A stretch of 11,457 bases of DNA from Rikenellaceae bacterium (GTDB lineage: Bacteria; Bacteroidota; Bacteroidia; Bacteroidales; UBA932): positions 1 through 11,457 of the forward strand of contig CAAGHY010000153.1 of NCBI GenBank assembly GCA_900769735.1, written 5' to 3'. The notes beneath the pieces are model-generated. The model did no database searches. It was given only the letters and a program-made list of their open reading frames with translations, and was not told the DNA's origin. The translations under genes were made by a program, and so were the position numbers. Below are positions 1 to 4,959 of this stretch, piece by piece; position 1 is the first letter of the stretch; each line of letters opens with the position of its first letter.

Positions 1-219
1 CAATCCATCCACAAAAAGACACTCTTCCGTGGACGAAAAGACATCCACAAACAATCCCTCCACAAAAAACACCCATTTCGTGGACATAAAGACATCCACC
101 ACCAATCCATCCACAAAAAGACACTCTTTCGTGGACAAAAAGACATCCACCAACAATCCATCCACAAAAAACACCCATTTCGTGGACGAAAAGACATCCA
201 CCACCAATCCATCCACAAA
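1..219. repeat. Array 1 of 51-bp hairpin-forming tandem repeats (left end outside window)
   Basis: Four full 51-bp units start with CAATCC at 1, 52, 103 and 154, and a truncated fifth starts at 205. Each unit carries an inverted repeat, TCCAC ... GTGGA, around a loop of about 16 bases. Two loop types alternate: type A (AAAAAGACACTCTTNC) in units 1 and 3, type B (AAAAAACACCCATTTC) in units 2 and 4, so the higher-order period is 102 bp. The connector between hairpins is also near-constant (AAAGACATCCACNANCAATCC). Because 51 is divisible by 3 and the unit has no stop in some frames, long but meaningless reading frames cross it. The same unit recurs at 2409-2700. The array may extend beyond the left edge. 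Confidence 0.93.
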
Positions 220-230
220 TAGGCAAGTTT

Positions 231-262
231 TTTGTACGTGAGCACAATAAGACTTACATTTG
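231..262 (+). promoter_or_regulatory. Bacteroidota-type promoter of the glutaminyl cyclotransferase gene
   Basis: The -33 element TTTG is at 231-234 and the -7 element TACATTTG at 255-262, separated by exactly 20 bases. This matches the primary sigma factor consensus of Bacteroidota (TTTG, 19-21 bases, TAnnTTTG). Transcription should start near 269, leaving a leader of about 20 nt with a purine-rich stretch (AGAACAGGAA) before the ATG at 290. The truncated last unit of repeat array 1 ends about 11 bp upstream of the -33 element. Confidence 0.8.
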
Positions 263-289
263 CAGACACTTTAAAGAAGAGAACAGGAA

Positions 290-1048
290 ATGAAACAACT
301 TTTGCTACTGATAACCATTTGTTTATTGCCAATATTCTGTAACGCCCAGAAAGTAAAACAATACAAGCTTCAGGTTGTGGAAACTCTGCCCCACGACAGA
401 GCAGCCTATACACAAGGCCTGTTCTTTCACAATGGTGAACTGTATGAAAGTTGCGGCCAGTATGGTGAGTCATCTTTCAGAAAAGTAGATCTGAAAACCG
501 GAAAAGATTTGCGCAGACTCAACTTTGACAGAAAGTATTTTGTTGAGGGTTCTTGCGTACTTGGCAACTATCTTTATATCCTCACCTGGCGTGAACACAA
601 ATGTTTTGTATACGACATCAACACATTCAAATATCTTGGAGAACTGTACAATCCGCGTGAAGGTTGGGGACTTACCACCAACGGCAAAGACCTTATACTT
701 ACAGACGGTACAGCCAACATCTATTTCCTTGATCCTCAAACCTTCCAGGTACGCAGTTCTAAACAAGTGAAAATCAACGGGAAACCACTCACTTTCCTTA
801 ACGAGCTTGAGCTTATAAATGGAGACTTGTGGGCAAATGTCTACACACAGGACTACATAGCAATCATTGATCCTGCCACCGGAAACGTAAAAGGAATTGT
901 TGATTGCACCGGCCTGTTGCCAAATCAGTTGCGCACCTCAGCAACTGATGTACTGAACGGAATTGCAGTCAATCCTGCTACAGGAGATATTTACCTTACA
1001 GGCAAATACTGGCCAAGAATGTACAAAGTACGCCTGGTGGAAAAATAA
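290..1048 (+). CDS. Secreted glutaminyl-peptide cyclotransferase (glutamine cyclotransferase family, PF05096-type)
   Basis: The predicted enzyme converts N-terminal glutamine of proteins to pyroglutamate with release of ammonia, acting outside the cytoplasmic membrane. The 252-residue product starts with a signal peptide (basic Lys2, hydrophobic core 4-16, likely cleavage after Cys-Asn-Ala, leaving Gln at +1). There is no lipobox, so a soluble periplasmic protein is likely. The rest reads as the beta-propeller of the plant/Xanthomonas-type cyclotransferases: YTQGL near 40, YESCGQYG near 53, FVEGS near 83, EGWGL near 124, a Thr-Asp-Gly turn near 138, LNELE near 170, WANV near 181, DVLNGIA near 220 and TGKYWP near 237. 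Length fits the family. It is a single-gene unit with its own promoter, converging on rnpB. The family assignment is firm; catalytic activity is inferred from motif conservation. Confidence 0.9.
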   Translation: MKQLLLLITICLLPIFCNAQKVKQYKLQVVETLPHDRAAYTQGLFFHNGELYESCGQYGESSFRKVDLKTGKDLRRLNFDRKYFVEGSCVLGNYLYILTWREHKCFVYDINTFKYLGELYNPREGWGLTTNGKDLILTDGTANIYFLDPQTFQVRSSKQVKINGKPLTFLNELELINGDLWANVYTQDYIAIIDPATGNVKGIVDCTGLLPNQLRTSATDVLNGIAVNPATGDIYLTGKYWPRMYKVRLVEK

Positions 1049-1074
1049 AAAGTTCCCCGCAAAATGCAGGGAAC
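1041..1074 (-). terminator. Rho-independent terminator of rnpB
   Basis: An inverted repeat at 1052-1060 and 1066-1074 (GTTCCCCGC / GCAGGGAAC, one mismatch, loop of 5) is followed on the minus strand by TTTTTATTTTT (1041-1051). This is a good terminator for the minus-strand RNase P RNA. Its T-tract overlaps the stop codon of the converging cyclotransferase gene (1046-1048). On the plus strand the hairpin lacks a T-tract, so it may serve that gene only weakly. Confidence 0.85.
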
Positions 1075-1081
1075 TCCAAAT

Positions 1082-1511
1082 TGTGGGCGGGTCTATAAGC
1101 CGGGTCCTGTACTTCAGACTGGCATCCCCAAAGGGCACCCTAAGAAGCTCTTATCATTTATCTGACGCAGCCTACCCCCCGGCAACGGACGAGCAACCCT
1201 TGATTACCGGTATACATGGCCTTGCAGGATGCAGTAGGATACCACTATAATGTCGCCATCATAATCCGTGAGCTCTTACCTCACATTTTCACCCTTACCG
1301 TAGTGTGCAGTCTGTCAACCATAAGGTCTCCTGTCTTGCGCATTAGGTTCACATCTCTGCAAACTAAGGCATTGCTGCCTTGCGCTACTACGGCGGTTAT
1401 TTTCTGTTACCCTTGCATAAACTCCTCGCCTATCTGTGCTTTCCACAGTGCACTGCTCTTTCCTGCCCGGACTTTCCTCCCAAAAAATGAGCGATAAGAC
1501 AACCCGCCAGG
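1082..1511 (-). ncRNA. rnpB: RNase P RNA (bacterial type A), rnpB
   Basis: This is the catalytic RNA of ribonuclease P, which removes the 5' leader of precursor tRNAs. Hallmarks on the minus strand, 5' to 3': the P1 strand GGCGGGT (about 1502-1508), the universally conserved GAGGAAAGTCCGGGC (1465-1479), the AGGGTGAAAA and GGTAAGAGCTCAC core of the specificity domain (1268-1297), GGGTAGGCTG and AGATAAATGATAAG in the 3' half, and the terminal GGACCCGGCTTATAGACCCGCC (split here as GGACCCGGCTTATAG and ACCCGCC), which re-forms P1 with the 5' end (1086-1092). The length of about 430 nt suits a Bacteroidota RNase P RNA. Ends are approximate: the 5' end is set by P1 and the promoter, the 3' end by P1 and the terminator. 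Reading frames crossing this segment are not genes. Confidence 0.96.
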
Positions 1512-1514
1512 CTG

Positions 1515-1542
1515 CAAAGGTATAAAAAATACCTATTACAAA
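1515..1542 (-). promoter_or_regulatory. Probable rnpB promoter overlapping the 3' end of the transposase pseudogene
   Basis: On the minus strand the -7 element TACCTTTG occupies 1515-1522 and fits TAnnTTTG. A TTTG at 1539-1542 could be the -33 element, but the spacer of 16 bases is shorter than usual. Transcription would start close to 1508-1511, the start of the P1 helix. The -33 element lies in the last codon of the upstream transposase reading frame (stop at 1536-1538), and no terminator is visible between them, so read-through into rnpB is also possible. Confidence 0.65.
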
Positions 1543-2260
1543 CTATTCCTTCCTGAATTAGGGAACAGCGAATTAACTACAAAATCATCCAGCCTCAAAA
1601 TTCTTCTTATTTGCTTATTTGAAGCATTGTAATCATAATGCAGGATCCTGGCCAACTCAAACTTATCATCTTTATTCAATTCATTCAAGGATCCAGCATT
1701 AAATTTCTTTCGTGATAAAGAAACTGCAGCATAAAACACCTCCTCATCGGTAAAAGTTACACTATCCCCAATCTCCTTGGAAATATCTGCAAACCCCTCA
1801 ATCTGTCGGGAAACCAAATTAAAATAATGGTTCCCATGCTTGAAAAACAACTCCCCCTCCAAAATGCTGCAATAACATAAAGGAGAAACATATCCTCCCG
1901 ACAGGTAATAATCATTGGGGACCGACACATCCCTGCATCTGAACAACTTACGTTGAACAGCAACCGGAATATCACTTACATACATCTTTGACTCATTGGA
2001 AACCAATGGATTGAAATAAATGAATCAACCATAACCGCTTCCCCAGAAACCACAAAATGAAGATGATTACTCATAATTTGAAAAGTATAAAGCTTCATAC
2101 AATCTCTATAAAACCCTGTAACCAGAGCAATTAAATTCATACCAAAAACATAATCATCATTATCCCTGAAAATGACACTTTGTAATTCTCCAGGTGTACA
2201 CAAATGCCAAAATGGAGAAAAATCCTCAAATGCCTTCTCACTGTCTGATTCAAACTTCAT
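1536..2260 (-). pseudogene. Decayed REP-associated (RAYT-like) Y1/HUH transposase, frameshifted
   Basis: The 5' frame begins at ATG 2258-2260 and reads about 80 residues that match Bacteroidota Y1_Tnp/RAYT proteins: FWHLCTPGEL near 17-26, a conserved Ile-Phe-Arg-Asn-Asp-Asp-Tyr segment near 30-37, FGMNLIAL near 39-46, and the metal-binding HUH-type motif MSNHLHFVV at about 63-71. At 2013-2026 similarity passes to the -1 frame (Phe-Ile-Tyr-Phe-Asn ... Leu-Val-Ser-Asn-Glu-Ser), which is open to 1536 and ends with the helical C-terminal region usual in this family (ARILHYDYN, QIRRILRL). Joining both frames gives about 240 residues. The segment where the catalytic tyrosine helix (Tyr-x-His-x-Asn-Pro type) is expected reads NDYYLSGGYVSP, which suggests an additional in-frame deletion. 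There is no recognised slippery heptamer, so inactivation is more likely than programmed frameshifting. The gene lies about 150 bp from a hairpin-repeat array, the usual setting of RAYTs. Confidence 0.78.
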
Positions 2261-2408
2261 TACCAACAATTTTAAATTGGGCGCAAATTACTGAACTTCA
2301 AAATCTTCTCTATGAAAATAAATCAAAAAGCACCTTACATAAATGAGAAATTTCGAAATCCTAAAACCAGAATTGCATAAACAGAAAAAACAATAAATTT
2401 TACGGGTA

Positions 2409-2700
2409 TCCGTCCACAAAAAGACACTTTTTCGTGGACGAAAAGACATCCACGAACAATCCGTCCACAAAAAGACACTCCTCCGTGGACGGAAAGACAT
2501 TCCCCAACAATCCATCCACAAAAAGGCACTCTTTCGTGGACGAAAAGACATTCCCCAACAATCCGTCCACAAAAAGACACTCATCCGTGGACGAAAAGAC
2601 ATTCCCCAACAATCCATCCACAAAAAACACCCATTTCGTGGACGGAAAGACATTCCCCACAAAACCGTCCACAAAAAGACACTCTTCCGTGGACGGAAGA
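2409..2700. repeat. Array 2 of 51-bp hairpin-forming tandem repeats
   Basis: Six units of the same repeat as array 1, with CAATCC starts at 2457, 2508, 2559 and 2610 and slightly diverged edges. Hairpins begin near 2411, 2462, 2513, 2564, 2615 and 2667. Loops are type A except the fifth, which is type B. Stems vary in a paired way: units with CCGTCCAC on the left and GTGGACGG on the right (2461-2492 and 2665-2696) form 8-bp perfect stems, others 5-7 bp. The connectors mostly read GACATTCCCCAACAATCC, differing from array 1. The block lies between the 5' end of the transposase pseudogene and the pnuT promoter. The segment 2270-2408 is AT-rich and otherwise shows nothing recognisable. Confidence 0.93.
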
Positions 2701-2707
2701 TATATAC

Positions 2708-2738
2708 TTGTGGGATTCCACGTATTTTTATAGCTTTG
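2708..2738 (+). promoter_or_regulatory. Promoter of the TPP riboswitch / pnuT transcript
   Basis: TTG at 2708-2710 and TAGCTTTG at 2731-2738 are separated by 20 bases, matching the Bacteroidota consensus. Transcription is expected near 2745, which gives a leader of about 185 nt holding the riboswitch. The -33 element begins 8 bp after the end of repeat array 2. Confidence 0.78.
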
Positions 2739-2779
2739 TACCGGCTTCTGGGACAAAGAAGCAAGTATTGTTTAACATA

Positions 2780-2855
2780 TTGCTTGGGGGTGCCGTTCGG
2801 CTGAGATCATACCCTTTAAACCTGATGCGGTCAGTACCGCCGTAGGGAAAGCGTG
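2780..2855 (+). promoter_or_regulatory. TPP (thiamine pyrophosphate) riboswitch, THI element
   Basis: All conserved blocks of the THI-box aptamer occur in order: GGGGTGCC (2787-2794), GGCTGAGA (2799-2806, the pyrimidine-binding arm), ACCCTTTAAACCTGAT (2811-2826), and GCGG ... ACCGCCGTAGGGAA (2827-2849, the pyrophosphate-binding arm). P1 can form between TGCTT (2781-2785) and AAGCG (2849-2853). A short hairpin GTGGGA/TCCCAC (2853-2867) follows and shares a base with P1, so it could belong to the expression platform. No T-tract follows it and the start codon is about 60 nt further on, so the sequence does not tell whether control is transcriptional or translational. High TPP is expected to repress the downstream transporter. 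Confidence 0.95.
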
Positions 2856-2928
2856 GGAAAATCCCACATCCTTGGTTTACAGAGTTTCTACAGCAAATTG
2901 CTCTCCAGCATTAATAAAACTGATTATT

Positions 2929-3489
2929 ATGGTATTGGAATTATTTGGAGTAGTTTTCGGCTTTATATATCTGTACCTAGAAATTATGCATAAAAAAGGT
3001 ATGTGGATTATTGGACTGCTGATGGCAGCAGTATATGCCGTTGTATATTTCCAACAGGGAGTATATGCTTCTATGGGATTCCAAGTATACTACATACTGG
3101 TGAGCATATATGGATTTTTTCAATGGCAAAGAGACAAAACCGGGAACAACGATATTCTCTACAGAAAACTCCCGCTTAAAATACTTGCAGGAAGCGCTTT
3201 AATATATATAGCAGCAACATCCACAATGGTAATGGTTCTGGGTAAAACAACTGATGATCCGGTGCCTTGGATTGATGCATCTGTAACAGTATTGAGCGCA
3301 ATTGCAACATTCTGGTTGTCTAAATCATATAAAGAGCAATGGCTTATGTGGCTTATTGTAAATGCCCTTACAGTTGCAATGGCCATAAAACTTGGATTGT
3401 ATCCAACAGCAGTACTATACACAGTAAATGCTGCAGCCTCAGTATACGGATATTTTCACTGGGGCAAAAAGGGGAAATTACTCTCATAA
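2929..3489 (+). CDS. pnuT: PnuC-family transporter, probably thiamine transporter PnuT
   Basis: This inner-membrane protein of the PnuC family should facilitate uptake of a vitamin that is trapped inside by phosphorylation. The 186 residues form about seven hydrophobic segments (near 4-20, 25-41, 49-66, 83-103, 117-131, 138-153, 158-177). Family signatures include FQVYYILVSIYGFFQW (51-66), the Trp-Leu-Ile-Val-Asn segment (141-145) and the C-terminal YTVNAAASVYGYFHW (164-178). The ATG at 2929 is chosen because hydrophobic family similarity starts there; an in-frame upstream TTG (2872) would add 19 unrelated residues directly after the riboswitch. PnuC proteins transport nicotinamide riboside, but the preceding TPP riboswitch points to thiamine, as in other Bacteroidetes where pnuT is TPP-regulated. 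No thiamine pyrophosphokinase or TonB receptor gene adjoins it here. Membership is firm; the substrate is inferred. Confidence 0.88.
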   Translation: MVLELFGVVFGFIYLYLEIMHKKGMWIIGLLMAAVYAVVYFQQGVYASMGFQVYYILVSIYGFFQWQRDKTGNNDILYRKLPLKILAGSALIYIAATSTMVMVLGKTTDDPVPWIDASVTVLSAIATFWLSKSYKEQWLMWLIVNALTVAMAIKLGLYPTAVLYTVNAAASVYGYFHWGKKGKLLS

Positions 3490-3491
3490 CG

Positions 3492-3510
3492 GAATCCATC
3501 CACAAAAAAA
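3492..3510. repeat. Orphan half-unit of the 51-bp repeat
   Basis: AATCCATCCACAAAAAA at 3493-3509 is identical over 17 bases to the left arm of a repeat unit (connector end plus TCCAC stem plus A-rich loop), but the right GTGGA arm is missing. It lies 3 bp after the pnuT stop codon. On the minus strand its A-run supplies the T-tract of the terminator of the cysteine desulfidase gene. Confidence 0.65.
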
Positions 3511-3538
3511 CGCAGCAAGGAACTAACCCTGCTGCGTT
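3503..3538 (-). terminator. Terminator of the cysteine desulfidase gene (possibly bidirectional)
   Basis: Arms AACGCAGCA (3509-3517) and TGCTGCGTT (3530-3538) plus two further G-C pairs form a strong hairpin with loop AACTAA. On the minus strand it is followed by a run of seven T (3504-3510), a canonical terminator for the gene that ends at 3559. On the plus strand only a weak T stretch follows, so it may help to end the pnuT transcript but less efficiently. Confidence 0.87.
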
Positions 3539-3558
3539 AAATATAGAATAGTAACAGC

Positions 3559-4914
3559 CTATTTACAAACCATAATATCAAGTATCATCCTGTCTGTAGT
3601 CTGCATACCCTCTGCACCAATGCGGCCAAGGTTGCAGATGGTCTTCTCAATACAATCCTCAATTATACCGTCGTTTGAAGAGATGCAGATGTTGTCCATT
3701 GCAAGAACAGCTGCCTGAATTGAAGAAGAAACACCCGACGCAACTTTAAGTGCACAACCAACTTTTGCACCGTCGCAAACCATACCGGTAATGTTGCCAA
3801 CCATATTCTTTATTGCAGAACAAACCTGCTCATAAGTACCACCGTTAAGGTAAACAATACCACAAGAAGAACCGGTAGAAGCAATTACACATCCGCACAA
3901 AGCCGAAAGTTTGCCCAAATACCCTTTAATGTGGATTGCAACCAAGTGGCTCAAAACTAGTGCACGTGCAAGTTTCTCCTCATCAACACCCATTTTCTCA
4001 GCAACAGCAATCACAGGCATTGTAACAGTAATACCCTGGTTTCCGCTACCTGAATTGCTCATAGCAGGAAGTGTACAACCGGCCATACGTGCATCAGAAG
4101 CGGCAGCAGTGGCAGCCATAGCATATGTCATAACAGAAGAACCAAAAACATCTGAATGCTCACTGGCAAGAATGGTCTTTCCAACCTTCAAGCCGTAATC
4201 ATCCTTCAAACCCGCCTCAGCAAGTGCCTTATTCAATTTAACGGAATCCAGAATGAACCTGATGTTCTCAAAAGAAGCCTCCTGCGCAAACTGCAGAATC
4301 TCCTTCACCGACAATTTATAATCCAAAGTTGTCTTCTCCTCTGCAGGAGCAACACCAGGAGTAAGTGAAGAGCAGGCAGAACCTGAACAATTCAAAGGCT
4401 CAATATGTGAAGGGGCAAGAATCTCAACACCATCACATACCACAGAAACTATTGAATCGTGGTTGTTCTTTATCTCAGTAGCAGCAGAATGCTCAACGCC
4501 ATCAGCACCAACACCATAAGCCCACGCTTTAATGTAAAGCTTCAAAGGTGTATCAGCCAAAGTGATCTTAACCTTACCAGCATCAACCATAGCCTTGGCA
4601 TCTGCAATTGAAGCATCACTCAAATCCTTAAGCACCTCAAGACCATAGCAGCTCTTTCCACAAGTGACTGCCAAGGCAGAAGCAATGTGCAAACCAATCA
4701 TACCGGTACCAGGTATACCTACACCCATACCGTTCTTAAGGATATTTGCACTAACCTCCACAACAAGGTGTGAAACCTCTGCCCCAACCTGACGCAAAGC
4801 CTCACAAGAACGTGCAACAGCAAGGGAAACCGCAATTGGCTCAGTACAACCCAAAGCCGGTTTAACCTCCTTCTGAATCAGTTCAATTATTTCCAGTTCT
4901 CTATGTAGATCCAT
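3559..4914 (-). CDS. cyuA: L-cysteine desulfidase family protein (UPF0597 / CyuA-YhaM type)
   Basis: The enzyme is predicted to split L-cysteine into pyruvate, ammonia and sulfide in the cytoplasm using an oxygen-sensitive iron-sulfur cluster. The family is related to the alpha subunit of iron-sulfur L-serine dehydratases, so serine is an alternative substrate. In the 451-residue product the signatures are PALGCTEPIA (19-28, with Cys23), GTGMIG (69-74), SNSGSGNQG (286-294), the Cys-rich SALCGC (337-342) with Cys351, and GMVCDGAK (377-384, with Cys380). Cys23, one of the 340-351 cysteines and Cys380 are the likely cluster ligands. The ATG at 4914 is chosen; an in-frame TTG at 4926 would add four residues. 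The gene starts 45 bp after the stop of the secreted amidase gene on the same strand, so co-transcription is likely. A D-cysteine desulfhydrase-like gene lies 3 kb away. The family is certain; which amino acid is used is inferred. Confidence 0.9.
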   Translation of the reverse strand: MDLHRELEIIELIQKEVKPALGCTEPIAVSLAVARSCEALRQVGAEVSHLVVEVSANILKNGMGVGIPGTGMIGLHIASALAVTCGKSCYGLEVLKDLSDASIADAKAMVDAGKVKITLADTPLKLYIKAWAYGVGADGVEHSAATEIKNNHDSIVSVVCDGVEILAPSHIEPLNCSGSACSSLTPGVAPAEEKTTLDYKLSVKEILQFAQEASFENIRFILDSVKLNKALAEAGLKDDYGLKVGKTILASEHSDVFGSSVMTYAMAATAAASDARMAGCTLPAMSNSGSGNQGITVTMPVIAVAEKMGVDEEKLARALVLSHLVAIHIKGYLGKLSALCGCVIASTGSSCGIVYLNGGTYEQVCSAIKNMVGNITGMVCDGAKVGCALKVASGVSSSIQAAVLAMDNICISSNDGIIEDCIEKTICNLGRIGAEGMQTTDRMILDIMVCK

Positions 4915-4959
4915 ATTTGTAAACAATCAAAATATTAAAGTCATGAGATTGACTCAAAA

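Noticed and set aside
1..219. CRISPR array
   Set aside because: The units are contiguous 51-bp tandem copies; the supposed spacers are near-identical between units, and no cas gene is in the window.
29..241. Small Thr/Pro/Asn-rich protein with 17-residue repeats
   Set aside because: It is a by-product of a 51-bp stop-free DNA repeat; open frames exist on both strands over array 2 as well, and there is no start context or codon signature.
963..1497. Coding regions over the RNase P RNA
   Set aside because: The segment carries all conserved blocks of RNase P RNA on the minus strand; the reading frames are accidental.
2013..2026. Programmed -1 frameshift making a full-length transposase
   Set aside because: No X-XXY-YYZ heptamer or A-rich slippery run is in frame at the crossover, and the catalytic tyrosine segment also seems missing, so plain decay is more likely.
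2288..2764. Cys/Phe/Trp-rich repeat proteins on the minus strand
   Set aside because: These frames only translate repeat array 2 in several phases and overlap each other and the pnuT promoter.
2872..2928. Upstream TTG start for the PnuT protein
   Set aside because: It would begin directly after the riboswitch hairpin and add 19 residues not resembling the family; the ATG at 2929 begins the first membrane segment.
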